Of a DNA stretch of 64,000 bases, positions 38,401 through 51,010 are shown piece after piece. Each line of letters opens with the position of its first letter. The stretch's first letter is position 1. A program made the position numbers and the translations under genes. The notes below the pieces were generated by a model. The model had not been told where the DNA came from and did not search any database. It worked only from the letters and a program-made list of their open reading frames with translations. The stretch comes from Sphagnum magellanicum (Eukaryota; Streptophyta; Sphagnopsida; Sphagnales; Sphagnaceae). The stretch lies in NCBI GenBank assembly GCA_021904315.1, contig CM038915.1:14136001-14200000 (forward strand). The letters are read 5' to 3'.

Positions 38401-38850
38401 CAAATAGACGAAATATTGAATTTTTTAATTTCCTTGGTAAACGCCATTTAAAAACTTATTTATGCACTTTCGATTTGCAATGTAAAATTAATTAATGTAT
38501 CAATCTTTTAATGTAACAGTAATTTTGAACACAAATTCACCAATTAGTTACAAAAATATGTTTTACACATACTTTTTCAAACTTTGTATACAACATACTA
38601 TAACCTCAATTTAAAGTGGCACGATGGTTTGGCAATGATTAAAATGGTTTCAATTCCACTTTCTTGCGTTTTTGTTAAAATATGATTACAACTTCAAGGA
38701 TTACTTTTTATGTTTAATTGATTATGCTTTCATCCATACAATTATTTTTTTAATAGTGACAAACAACAAGTTTTTCTTTTCACATACACAAATTAATGTT
38801 TGTTCATTAGCTTATTTACTTTACCATAATATTGTTTATCTATATTAAAT
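35481..38850. other. AT-rich stretch with unassigned short frames
   Basis: Minus-strand frames at 37223-37504 and 37847-38194 (93 and 115 residues) are the longest. Neither matches a family I know. Between them a TATAAATAGG sequence at 37551-37560 precedes T-rich DNA, which could be a promoter or long-terminal-repeat remnant. Confidence 0.35.
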
Positions 38851-38859
38851 CAAGATTCT

Positions 38860-39640
38860 TACAACTAGTTTTTGGTATTAGTTTTTAGTCACAAACGACA
38901 TTTGTGACTATTTTTCTTTTAGTTGTCTTGGACAAGTTGCAAATGACATTCATTGTAAACAATAATGATCATGGATGGAAAGAAAAGTCAACAAAATACA
39001 TGTTCATCTATTGACCCACATAAGTATTATTGCTTGCAAATAGTTTACAACTAGTTTGTAACTAATTTGGTCAACCTTGTGCTCTTATCATATGTTACCA
39101 CATATCATTAATTTGATAAATCTTTAATGTTGTTTATGAAATTCTGAAATAATCTAACATGTCCAATTTTTATGTTTGGATGGTTTTAGATTGTAACACG
39201 TGGCACAATAAAAAAAGTGCCATGTGTCATATTAATTAATTATTTTCAAAATAAAATTAAGTAGGTAGTTAAGTAGGTAGGTAGGTAGGTAAGACCTACC
39301 TACTTATTTATTTAAACTAAACGCCTACCTACCTACTTAGGCTAGATATTTACTTAGGTAGGTAAATAGGCAAATAATTAGGTGCATAGGTTGACTAAGG
39401 AGGTAGGGTAGTTAAGAGGTAGGAATATAAATTTGTTTTTAAAATTTTGGGTCAAACTTTTTAATTTGCCCATCCCACATGCCCCATATTATGAATGTGA
39501 AAATGCAAGGTAAATACCTTCTTTATATACTTTTCAAAATGAAAGTGGAAAACAAACATTATGGGATAAATTTTGAACTTCAAGTTTAGTTGCAAATTGT
39601 TTTGTGACTATAAAGTTTAGTTATAAACTATTTACAATTA
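38860..39640. repeat. Dispersed repeat copy A (GTTGCAA + ACACGTGGCAC + TAGG)
   Basis: The order is TTGCAAATGACA-type sequence, ACACGTGGCACAATAAAA (39195-39212), CATATTAATTAATT, a (TAGG)n and (CCTA)n stretch (39262-39345), then AT-rich DNA and TTGCAAATTG. The same order occurs at 58320-59030. The alignment is best at 39181-39240 with 58561-58620. Confidence 0.6.
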
Positions 39641-39654
39641 AAAGGTTCATTCTA

Positions 39655-41765
39655 TATCCTTTATCTTTATTCTTATTTTTTAAAATTATATAATTCATTA
39701 GATAAGTGACTAACTAACTAACTTGTTAATTAACTAATGAAAAAATACCTAATTCAATAATTAGCAAAAAATAATAAAATAATTACATAAAATAATTATT
39801 CATCAAATTTTTTTTAGTTACATAATTAAGTACCTAACCAATTAATTAAATTTTTATTAAATATATAAAAATGAGGATTCAATTTATTTAAAATTCTAAT
39901 TAAAATGTTATATTATCTAATTAGTGAGTATTAAATATTGATAATAAATATTGAAACTATTTATATATATGTTAGTAATCCAATTAATTAATACTTATAA
40001 TCAGTAATGAATAATTTTATATAATAATAATATTAATGTAACTCATAACTATGCTATACTAGTTATTTTATTATAATTTTGGTGATTATTTTTTCATTTG
40101 GTATAGGGACTATTAAAATAATAATAAAAAATAAAAATAATACTAATCTTTATATTATAACCTAGGCGAGATATTTTAATATTATTCAGATTATTATTTC
40201 ACTTGTTAGAACTATTTTTGAACTACTATAATAAACATCTAATATTATATATACCTAATAGTAACTAATATTAACCACTGAAATTACTGTCAATTAAATT
40301 TTTTATCATTTAGTATTAACACTTAGTATAAAGTTTTTAGCTGTAATAGTAATTGTTAACTATAAATAAGTAATTATAATTAATAACTGCAATAATATAT
40401 AAATTACATTAATTAGTTGTACTAATTCCAGAAAACTTACTCAAAAATATTATGATCTAAGAAAAATTATTTACTGTATATAAGTACTTATAAGAACTGA
40501 ATACTTTAATTTAGTATAATCCCTGGAAATACATTAATTACATTAATTACTTTGATTACAGTAAAATTACTATAATTTTTAAAAATCAGATTCAGAATTA
40601 ATAACTTTAAGTTCTAAATCATGATTAATTAAGTTCCATTATAAATTACAAAACTATTGTACTTAATATATTAATTTAATTAAAATTAGTTTATAGTAAT
40701 TAGACATTGATTACATGTATTTCTAAAAAACTATTCATTGTTACTCGTAAAATATGTGTGGTAATAACAATAATATATTTAAAATATGGAACTATAAATA
40801 AGAGACACAATAGTTTAAGATATTCGAAAAAAAATTATATAAAATACTTACACGAATTTTAAAAATTATATGAAGATTATTATTATTTTGAAATATTTAT
40901 TTTAATTATAACTTATAAGTCTTAAATTATGCATATCAAGTTAAGTTATAAATTAGATAATTAATATATATTTATTGTAATTATTATATAATTTCTCCTA
41001 TTAAAATAGTAATAATTTTTTTGCTGAAAATATGAAATCTTGGTGTAAAATTTTATAATATAATAACATTTACTTGCTCAAGTAAGTTTGTATTGGTTAT
41101 GATAAAACAACTTATTTTAATTCAATTACTATAATTACCATAATTGTGTGAATTACTTTAATTACAATAAAATTAATGTGACTACTTTCAATATATAATA
41201 ATTATAAACATAAAATGAATGTTTTAATTTAGTGTAATATAATCTTAAAATTATAGTAATTTTATTAATTATTATATTTCCACTTAAACTAGTATTAAAG
41301 GTTTAAATAACTTTATAAACCGAGAATTATAAAACAAATTAAGTTATAAATAATTAAGTTTAATTATAAATTACACTATTTATTTATTTAATAGAGTAAT
41401 TACAATGATTTTAGTGGAATGAATTGTGAATGTTCAAAAATGTTCCTAATTAGTGTAAAACATTATTATATAATATTAAGTTTTATTTAAAGAAGTGATT
41501 ATAATGAATAGATTCAATAATTTATTGTAAGTTAGTTATTATAATAATAATAATGACTTCAAATAATCATTTTACAATATAATTACTGTGAATATTTTTA
41601 ATGGTAATATGTTTTAAAAACAAAAATTATGAATATTAATTCAAGTATAAATTATAATGGTATTACATTTAATTTACAACTACTATAATTATATTGGTGC
41701 TACAATAATGTTACATTTATTGTAGTAATTAATTTTATTATAATTATTGGAATTTATTTTATGAT
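39655..41765. other. Very AT-rich island
   Basis: About 2.1 kb made almost entirely of A and T, dominated by ATTAATTA, TAATTATA and similar words. No coding potential and no discrete repeat unit. It could act as a matrix-attachment-like or heterochromatic region; that is inference from composition. Confidence 0.6.
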
Positions 41766-44340
41766 TTAAACGGTCAAAAGTACGTTGTGACCTAGGTACA
41801 TGCTTGAAAATAAACCTTTGGCGACATGTTGGCATTTTTCCAACTAGCATGCTCGGATAGGAACATCTAACAGCCACCAGGCATTTTTTTCATCAACTTT
41901 TGCAGCCATAAATACCTAGAAATGTCAATGTGTTTATCTCACCATTATCCATGGCCAAAAATGCTTGGTTTTTGTTAATATTCTATTCTTCTTTAATTAA
42001 AGCATTGTGCATGATATGATTTTTGTTTACATTCTTCTTGGTTTTAAGTAATAATATATACTACATTGATTCTCTACATATGCGAATAGAAAATATTGAC
42101 TGCCCAAAATATATTGTGCATGTTTCATATTCATTGGTATTGCAAATAGGTTGGGAACACAATTGTTATTAGAGAGGCCATTACATATATTAAGATTTAT
42201 TAATTAGATGGAAAGAATGCAATTATAGAAAGCATATGAAACTAGTAAGCAACTCGATCGAGTAGTTTTTAAAAAGGAATTATAGTCTACTTCATGGGAA
42301 GAGGGAAAGGTTACTATCTTGAAAGCAAATACTTCAACAACACAAAGCAAACTTGTTTCCTGTATTTAAGATGATATGATGTTTTGGTAGATTATAAAAT
42401 ATTTGGGCCTTTTACCTAACAATTAAGCATTGGGATGTAAGCTCCACAAATGAAAACATGCACAAATGGATGTTGTTTGCATTATGCTTGTTTAATTTCT
42501 ACTACAAGCAACCTATTGATTCCAAATGCTTCAAGCCCTATGTAGCTTGTATGGATTAGAATTTGATCACGTAATCATAAGATGTGTTTAGTCCATGGTG
42601 TTAGGTTGGTTCCACAACTTTTTGGTCAAAACTTGAGTTCACAAACTACTAAATATCATGAGGAAACTACATTCGGCATATTGTGAAGAAATTAGATGTA
42701 AGTTCGAAGGAACAATATTCCAAGCCTTTACACATCTTAGATTCTAATGTTCTTTGTCCCTAGTAGAAAATTGACGAATTGTCCATCGCATTTTGTAATG
42801 ACATAAAAACCTTAATTCAAGATGTGTTCATGTGAATATTTCAAAAAATATTGGGGATACGCAGGAAGCCTTAATTAATGAGAGTTGTGTGTAGAAGGTT
42901 TTAAATTCTATGACTTTCAAAATTTGGAATGATGAATTTATAAAATGACATACCGTTTAAAAGTATTCCTTTAGTGGATTGTTGTAAAATTCCCGAATGA
43001 AGATGAAGAGATCAAACAACAATAGGAGGTGTTGAGGAGGATTGGCAATTTGCTTGGCGTCTCTCCAATGTTGGTTTTTAGGCATTGTGTGACTTGAAAG
43101 TTGAAGACGGTCTTCATCGTGAGCAAGATAAATGAAAAGGTTAATGTGATGAAAACATGTCTTCATTTGCATTAAAGAGGGAGACCATGAATAAAGTAAG
43201 CATGGAAGGAAGAAAGAAAGAAAGAAAAATCAACTTTACACAATGAGAAAAAAAAAGAAATAGAGTGAGATAAATTGTGGAACTTGAATAATGATTACAC
43301 AATTGGTGATAATGGTATTTCTCAACTGCTGAGCTGTAAGTCTTAAGATCTATTTGTTGGTTTGTTAGTCAGGTGCAAGCCTAAAAACGCAAACCACTAA
43401 AACGTTCCTTGGTGTCATTTTTGGTGTTTTTTGTGAAGTTCCAAATGGCCATTGCCCTTTTTTTCTAAAAACTTCTACATGAGGTTCATCTAGCTAGAAG
43501 AAAAACTCATTAATTCAATGCAATTTCCCATTTTTCGTTTCATGAACATTGTCATTGTGAGGAGACGTTCAAGAATGTTTTGTGGTTAGGACTCTTACCT
43601 CTCTCATAACTATTCATGCAGAGAGTGAGGCCTCCACTTTGGGAGTAATGATCGATGAGTATTTTTGAAACCCATCTTTACAGTGAGTATGAAGATATTT
43701 AAAATCCTAATACTTGGAACTCATAGTTAATATTTCATATTTAAAATATTGGTTTTTTATATATTGATAACAAAAAACTTATAGCCTATAATTAATAACT
43801 AAATTTGGATTAAAAAGCTTGTAATCATCTTTCATTATATTTGGTTTCAATGAAATCCAATGAAAAAATAATTAGATTATATGTCTTTGATATTGTAAAC
43901 CTACATAATTAATTGATTTTTAGCTTTTGAATTTTGAATGTCATTTTTTTTAAGAAAAAAAGGTAACCATTGGTAAGGATATAAATTGTTTCAAATAATG
44001 AAAACTAGTAAATTTATCATTGGTAAATTATAACTTACGAAATAATTGACATTTTAGATTTGTATTATTATTTATGAATAATGATCTTATTCAATTATAC
44101 CAAATTTGTTTTAGGGACATACCTTTAAATTCCTAAATGACTAATAAATATTTCATAATAAATTATTACTTAATATATATTTAAATATTTAAATGCAATT
44201 TAGAGAATAAAACATTGACGGTCAGTTATGATTTAATTATCATAAATCTTATTAATTTATTTGTATTTAAAGTTTAGTTTTAAGGGTTTTGGTTGAAGGA
44301 CATGTTAAAGGTTTAATTGTGTAACATTTCGGCTTTAAAG
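41766..44340. other. AT-rich gene-free stretch
   Basis: No frame resembling a known protein. The minus frame at 42957-43172 is unassigned. No clear transposon ends seen. Confidence 0.4.
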
Positions 44341-44346
44341 TGGCAC

Positions 44347-44490
44347 TTAAGGTTTAGGGTTTGGGCTTTGGGCTTTAGGGTTCAAGGTTTGGGGTTTGGT
44401 TTTTGAGTTATAAGGTTAGGGGTTTAAGGATTAATTTTTGGGCTTTAGGGTTTAGGATTTGGGCTTTGGGATTTAGGGTTTGGGGTTTGG
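44347..44490 (+). repeat. Degenerate telomere-like (TTTAGGG) tract
   Basis: GTTTAGGGTTTGGG, GGCTTTAGGGTT, GGGCTTTAGGGTTTAGG and GATTTAGGGTTTGGGG follow one another over about 140 bp. The plant telomere repeat is TTTAGGG; many units here have drifted to TTTGGG or CTTTGGG. No subtelomeric genes are visible, so this is an interstitial tract. Confidence 0.7.
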
Positions 44491-45159
44491 AAATTTAAAA
44501 ATAATTGAAATTATAACTTGAATTACGTTCTCATTATATTTTTAAATTAAAAAAATACTATTTTAAATATTTTAAATCATTTTTTAGAATAAAAATCAAT
44601 TTCCACATGGCATTTTCCTATTTGTTGCACCTTATTAATTGTTTAAAAAATTTGGTGTATATGTTGAGAATCATGATCACGAATGGATTTGATAACTAAA
44701 GATGACTAAAGAAAAAAAAATGTCTAGTGGATAAACAAGTTGTCCACTAGTCAAATAGTCATGCATGGCATTTATAACTAAGAATCTAGTCATAAGTCTA
44801 AACATACTTGCCATGTTTTAGCATAATGGGCTTTGTAAATGCAAAAATATTAGTAATAGATTTCATGTGCATTCCCAAGATCGTACAATGATGTCCATTA
44901 GGGTGTTGGGTCTTGAAAATCAAAAAATAGTTTATTTTAAATATTTGACTTGTTTTCATTATTTTCTGTTTAGATTATTATCCAATTGATCAATAAGCAT
45001 GTTAGTATTGATCAAGTTATTATTCATCATCTTTGAACAAAAGTGAGTTGCATCTTCATGGGAAGGTGTTGTGTTTAAATAGATCTAATCATAACATTGT
45101 GTTTATGAAGTTAAAAAAATAAATAACATTATGTTTACAAAGCTACAAAAGTAAACACC

Positions 45160-45790
45160 TAGTGGCCACCAAGGATTAGGGTTAAGGCCAAAATTTTTTT
45201 TTATTGATAATGAGTATCCAAGAATATACACAAACAATTTTTTGCGATAATCAAATTCCTTAATTATTTTTGGACTTTATGCCATGAAAGAAAAAATAGA
45301 CAATTAGTGGCCACCAAGGATCAGGGTTAAGGTAAAACAAAAAAGATCATCGACCATGACTATCTAAAGATATACACATATAATTTTTGGTGATCGAAAC
45401 ATTGTTTAAAAATATGCCACATCAAACACAAAAGAACCCAAAAATAAAAACATTCATAATACATTTAGATTCAATGCCACAAAAGGGAAAAAAACATGCA
45501 TAGTGCCCATTAAAATTTAGGGTTAAGGTGCAACATCAAAGATCATTGATTATGACTAGCTAAAAAATGTACATGAAATTTTCTGTGAGGAACAAATTGA
45601 TTAAACAATAGACCTCATCAAACACAAAAACATAACACAATCATTAATAAATTTGGGGCTTTATGCCAAGAATGAAAAAAAAAGATGTTTGTTGGCCATT
45701 AAGGATTAAGGTTAAATGCAACATAAAAAATTATTGATCATTAGTGTTCAAGAATATACATGAATAATTTTGTACCATGAATAAATTGAT
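45160..45790. repeat. Degenerate tandem repeat, four copies of 145-196 bp
   Basis: The anchor TAGTGGCCACCAAGGATTAG (then GGTTAAGG) is at 45160, with variants at 45305, 45501 and 45690. Each is followed by a GATCATTGA-like block, AATATACA or relatives, TTTTGTGATNAAA and a TTTATGCCA block. Spacing varies through indels. Confidence 0.7.
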
Positions 45791-45939
45791 TAAACAACAT
45801 TGATATCCTCCCAATACTCAACATATAACTTCATCTTCATTTCATATGTTGCAGGCAAAATGAAGGAAGGATAGTAGTTGTGGAAGGCCTACAAACCCCA
45901 CTTGACTTTGTTCTAAAGTGTTGCAATTATTGTAAACCT

Positions 45940-45961
45940 CTAGAAGGTAGTTACCTTCTAG
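45940..45961. repeat. Perfect 10-bp inverted repeat (CTAGAAGGTA-GT-TACCTTCTAG)
   Basis: A 22-bp perfect palindrome with a 2-bp centre in otherwise ordinary AT-rich DNA. No gene or terminator context is evident. Confidence 0.75.
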
Positions 45962-46849
45962 TTTTCTAATATTCTATTTGCTTATTGTTGATAGTTCCTT
46001 TTTTCTTTATAACCTATAGGTTGGAAGGTAGGTTTGTCTTCAAAGAACAGACCCTATCATATTTTTTTCTCCTTGCATGAACATTTTATGGTTACTCAAA
46101 TAGTAATAGTAGAGTTAACAAGTGACGGTAACTTTTTCAAAAGAAAGAAAATAAGGCCCTTAACCAATGGCGCATTACCAAATTTAGTGTGGGCACCAAT
46201 AATACATTACCAAGGGTTTATGTGTGCACATGGACATGATACAAATGTTTCAATGCTTCTAATCAACTCATGCACCATTAATTTACATATGAATATCACA
46301 TGATATAAAAAAACAATATTGTCTACAAATTGTGATAAATGTTGTTATGGCTAATTGGCAATTTAGATTTAACATTTATTATGAATGTTTTCATGGTGTT
46401 TGATTCTTAACATTCCCAAACATGTGGCCCAAAATATCATTATTTTTAGAAAATATTTAATGACTATTTGCATTCACAAAAAATACATAAAAAATAATTT
46501 TCATCAAAAGTGTTTGGGAAAATTACAATCAACCAACACTACAAAAAAATGCAGCTTTTCTAAAAGCCAACTTGATCAAAGTGACCACATTGACCAAAGG
46601 GTATGTCCATTTTGACTAAAGGTTTGGGGCATGAAAAACACATATTACATTTGATTAATACATTTGATTAAATTGATTTTTTAAACTAAGTGCCAAGCCG
46701 AAAATCAGGTCAAAATGGCTATGGCTTAATCAAATTGGCCATATTGAATGGATAGGGTTTAATCAAATTGACCATCTTTGATTTGACCCTTAGTCAAATG
46801 GACCATTATGATTAAACACTTAGTCAAATCAACCATATTCATTTGATGA
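45962..46849. other. AT-rich gene-free stretch
   Basis: The frames at 46034-46303 and 46385-46615 are unassigned. From about 46565 to 46850 a loose repeat of TTAGTCAAAT-GACCAT-TTTGAT appears, leading into the TAGG-rich kilobase. Confidence 0.4.
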
Positions 46850-47847
46850 CTTAGCCTACTTGTTAAGCCTAGACCACCTACCTAACCTAACATAATTTAG
46901 GTTAAATTAGGCTTAGACTACTTATCTAGCCTAGCATAATTAATAAGTTAGTAGGCTATTTGTTAAGTAATAACCTATCTAGTAGTCTAACTAAGTAGCT
47001 TAGCCTAAACCTATCTAGTAGGTTACCTAGGACATAACTTATGATTACTAAGTAGCCTATAACTAAGTAGTGTAAGCCTCCTAGGTAGGTATCCTAGGTG
47101 ACCTATTAACCATGTAGGTTGCCTATTAGCTTAGACATATTATAGGCATATAGCTTAGGCCTATTAGGTAAATAACATATGTCACTTAAGCCTAGTAGGT
47201 AGGTAGACTATCCTATTAGCTAGGTACATACTTTAAGCCACTTAGGCCTACTAAATATAAGGGACCTTAACCTAGGTCTACTTGGCAACTATGTACATAA
47301 CATAGGCCACCTAGCCCTATGAGGTAGGTAACTTAACCTAGGCCATTTGGCCTTACGAGATATGTATGTAGCTTAGTTTAGGCCATTTAAACCTATAAGG
47401 TAACATTATTACAAAATGTGGGTATAGTTGACTAGTCCTTGTTCACTAGTCCTTGTTAACTAGACCAACGAATTCAATACTTTCTAACTAATTTCCATTT
47501 ACTAAAATCAGTGAATACATTCAAAATTTAATGAAATCATTTGGTATATAGGGACACCTTTTGTTGTAATGTAGGTAGTTTAACCTAGGCCACTTAGGCC
47601 TATTAAGTAGGTACGTAGCCTAACTTAAGCTACCTAGGTAGGTACATAGCCTAAGTAGCCTAGGTTAACCTAACCTAGGCCTACTAGGTAGGTATGTAGT
47701 GAACTTAAGTTAAGCCACCTAGGCCTACTAGGTAGGTATGTAGTGAACTTAAGTTAAGCCACCTAGGCTATTAGGTAGGTAGCTTAGCCTAATATTAGGT
47801 AGGTAATTTAAACCTAGACCTATTTAATAAGCTAGGCTACCTACCTA
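46850..47847. repeat. One kilobase of TAGG/CCTA-rich degenerate repeats
   Basis: CCTAGGTAGG, GTAGGTAG, AGCCTAACCTAGGCC and similar words dominate, so that the sequence is largely self-complementary. A 44-bp unit beginning CCTACTAGGTAGGTATGTAG occurs twice exactly (47680 and 47724). A short non-repeat interval lies near 47405-47570. Confidence 0.8.
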
Positions 47848-47880
47848 CACTACTAGAAATCTTGTCATTTGCAACCAGTC
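47848..47880 (+). mobile_element. Possible CACTA-type transposon end
   Basis: CACTACTAGAAAT (47848-47860) fits the terminal sequence of plant CACTA (En/Spm) elements, which often begin CACTACAAGAAA. It is followed by TGCAACTGG-type words that could be subterminal repeats. I found no convincing opposite end or 3-bp target duplication; a weak candidate is the GGTAGTG near 61297. No transposase is visible nearby. Confidence 0.35.
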
Positions 47881-48119
47881 ACTATGTAACTGGCATGCAA
47901 CTGGTTGTCGTTTGTAACTATCTTGGTCATGTTTGCAACTACAAATTTGGTATTGTATAATTTTTGGGCCATACGGTTGTGTGTGCAACTAACATGCAAC
48001 TAAATGTGTACGACATGGACACATGTCATAAAAATAATGGCCTAAACTTATACATACTTAAATATTATACTTAATATATCTATATAGGCTATATAGTATT
48101 ATGTACCTCTAATACTAAG

Positions 48120-48520
48120 GTTAACCCCATGTTAACTTAGGCTAGCCTAAACTAAACTAGGTTAAATAAATAAAAAAGTTAAACTAACCATGGCTAAATT
48201 TATTAGATTAAACCGATTATGGCTAAATTAAATTAATTTAAATTAATTATGGCTCTATTAAATTAGGCCAAATTAATTATGGTTGAATCAAGTTAGGCTA
48301 AATTAAATTAAACTATATTAATTATGGCTAAACTAAATTAGACTATATTTATTGTGGCTAAACTAAATTAAGCTAAATTAAATTAGGATAAAATAAATGT
48401 GGTTAAATTAAATTATGCTAAAATATTTATGGCTAAACTAAATTAGGCTAAAATTGACAATGGTTAAATTAAGTTAAGTTAAACTAATTATTGTTAAACT
48501 AAATTAAACTAAACCATGGT
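48120..48520. repeat. Degenerate tandem repeat based on TTATGGCTAAATTAAATTA
   Basis: About 400 bp consists of variants of AATTATGGCTAAACTAAATTAG and GGCTAAATTAA spaced at roughly 30 bp. It directly follows the possible CACTA end. Non-coding. Confidence 0.7.
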
Positions 48521-49310
48521 TTAAATATGTTTGACTTTATTTTATTTTGGAATATTTTTTCAGAAAATGTACATTTGATTAAACAAAAAATTATCCAAAA
48601 TCAATTAATATGATAATATTAAAATTTTATTATAAATAATCATAATTATTAATTATGTGTTTATTATAATTATAGTGATAATCAATTATATATATGTAAT
48701 CAATAGGTATTATATATTTAAATTTTATTATTTATGTTAAAATATTAATGCAAATAGGCTACACTAATTAACCTACAAGTATACAAACGTCCTAAGCAAT
48801 TATTTATTTAAACTAGATAATAATATCAAAATCCTATTTTCATTAAATAATCATAATTACTAAATATCCTATAATCACCTTTGAAGTGCAAAAGAAAAGG
48901 AGTAATGAAAACCTAACAAGAAGAAAAATAAGAAAAATAAGCTTTCCAAGTTATAAAACGTTTTTTTTTTTGTTTTCTTTCTTAGGACCCCTCCTACTAA
49001 AAAAAATGGTGAACACTTGAAGTAGCATTGTGTGCGGATTTGTAGTGTGTTTTGGGTTGACATGGTAAAGGGTATCGTGGCATGATAATGGCATAATAGG
49101 AATGCATCTCAAATAATGATGTTTTAGGGTTTGGTTCAAATTTGCAGTTTTGAGGTTGGGAGTTTTAGAAATAGGTATGCTTGCACAACTACATTCCTAG
49201 TTGTTGGATGGAAAGTTTTTGGTAGGGTTTGGTCTTGTGTACATCAAGTGACAAAAGGAATTTAAGTAAATAGAGAATTTTTTTGGCTTGGAATCACCCT
49301 TTTCTTTGTT
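48521..49310. other. AT-rich gene-free stretch
   Basis: No recognised gene. A poly-T run near 48961-48971 and short unassigned minus frames at 48875-49139. Confidence 0.4.
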
Positions 49311-49317
49311 TCTCTTG

Positions 49318-49560
49318 TGTTTAGTGCAAGTGAATTAACTATCATGTGTTTATATGATATAGCCAGGACATTTGTGTTTTTTGTTGCATTGGTTTTTGCT
49401 ATATGTGTCTTTCATATGTATGTGAGGAATTTTACCATTACACCATACTCTCCTTGTGCATTTAGTATAAATAAGTTGTGCATTTGTATGATGTATCTAT
49501 CTTTTGTTGCATTGGTTTTTATTATATGTATCTTGTGTTACATTGTGTTTTTGCTTTAAC
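49318..49560. repeat. Two-copy direct repeat, offset about 123 bp
   Basis: TTGTTGCATTGGTTTTTGCTATATGT at 49381 returns with two changes at 49504, with flanking AGTGCAAGTGAATTA/AGTATAAATAAGTTG and TGTTTATATGAT/TTTGTATGAT segments also matched. The open frame across it (80 residues, hydrophobic) follows from this sequence and is not assigned. Confidence 0.6.
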
Positions 49561-50019
49561 AAGTGATGTTGTGAGCATGCCACCCACAATTTTGTTTGTC
49601 ATTCAAGTAAATGATATTGTTGTCATTGCAAAGCATGAAGAGGCTAGACCTTTGAATCTTAACATTACTAATAAGAAGGAAGCATAATTAGTTGTAATCA
49701 TTAATAATTAATTATAAGCAATTTAGTTCATGGGAAACATATCAATAGTCTACCAAAGCATTGATACTTGATGGATGGTTCATCAAACTTTTCAATTTAG
49801 GGCTTAATCACTATCCCTTCCTAATATACATGAGCCTAATCTTGTCAATGATAGGTCATTGGGTTCCTTTGATGACTCTTTTGTTGTGGGCCCCCAAGTA
49901 GATGGCACACAATGTCTTCCAATGTCTGGGACTAGCATGGATGATCCCATTCATATGCCAAACCTTCCCCCTCAACAAATGTGACTAATGACCTTATAAA
50001 AGGGAATGAATTCAACCAC

Positions 50020-51010
50020 GAAACAAAATCTTGACAAGAAGTGAACAACCTTCTTTTATGAGGCCAATAATCCATTCAATGTAGCCTACCATCCGACCTT
50101 CATTGATGTTGTCAAGTCTACTTCTGATTGCAAAATACTTTACAAACTGTCGTTATATCATATAATTTGATTATAACTGTTAAAAAGTTCCAAAAAAGAT
50201 TTGTCAAGACTTGTGACCAACAAGACAAAAAACTCAATCCATAAATATGGGGCTGTAATTTGTTCAAATGAGTGGGACAACGTTAATAGTTACCTTTTGT
50301 TAAACATTGTACTTGTTTACCCAAACAAAAATTTGTTATTAAAAACCATAAACATAATAGAGGATCGAAAGTATGCATAATACATATGTAATGCCTTGGT
50401 GGAATACATTCAAAATATGGGTGTGGACAATCTTGTGAGCCATGCAAAGACAATTTTTCATTCATTTGGACACATCACATGCCTCTTGCCGTTTATTGTC
50501 TATATGAACCAACCTTTAACTTGTCATGCCTTGTAGAAACACAATTTGCCACAAATTTTATCATGGTTGATAGATTGGTTAATGTGTGGGAAGCTATTGA
50601 GAAACATTGTAGACCCATATTGATTAGTATTTATCAACTTTTTATGGACCTTGCATTGAAGGGGCACCATATCAAAGGAGGTTGAACTTCGATGAAATGT
50701 GCGAAGTGATGTCTTTTGGGACTCTTTTGCAAATTTTATCCACATGGTCGAGGTAGTCTTGGTGGCATTAAGGGAATTTGATAGAAAAGGCACATGTATG
50801 GGAAAACATAGCTTGTCATGAAGATATTGGAGAAAGATGTGCAATCATTAGGTGATCCACCATTTTCATTACCATAGAATTGGCAATAGTGCTGAAAGTC
50901 AATTCCAACATCAATGGAAGATGATGGATTGACCTTTATTATGCTAGGGCATTTTAAAACTCCATCATTCATAGATTTTCACAATTTAGTGAAGGTTTTT
51001 TTACAATGTG
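50020..51010 (+). pseudogene. hAT-type (DUF659) transposase pseudogene
   Basis: Conceptual translation across stops and frameshifts gives the ordered blocks of plant hAT/DUF659 proteins: FFYEANNPFNVAYHP (from 50051), then KYGAVICSNEWDNVNSYLLL (from 50243) with NIVLVYPNKNLLLKTIN, then ALVEYIQNMGVDNLV, and QFATNFIMVDRL (near 50545), followed by a W-x-x-F/I helix region to about 50850. Breaks include TGA just before FFYEA, TAA at 50378-50380, TAG after CHAL (about 50534), and a frame change to reach the QFATNF block. The Cys-His region typical after the DUF659 domain is shortened. A possible C-terminal block (LHPYLNPKYNQP) lies near 51200. Family membership is inferred from block order, not from a search. 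Confidence 0.62.

Noticed and set aside
46034..46303. 89-codon frame
   Set aside because: No recognised domain, no homologous neighbour, and high AT background; left unassigned.
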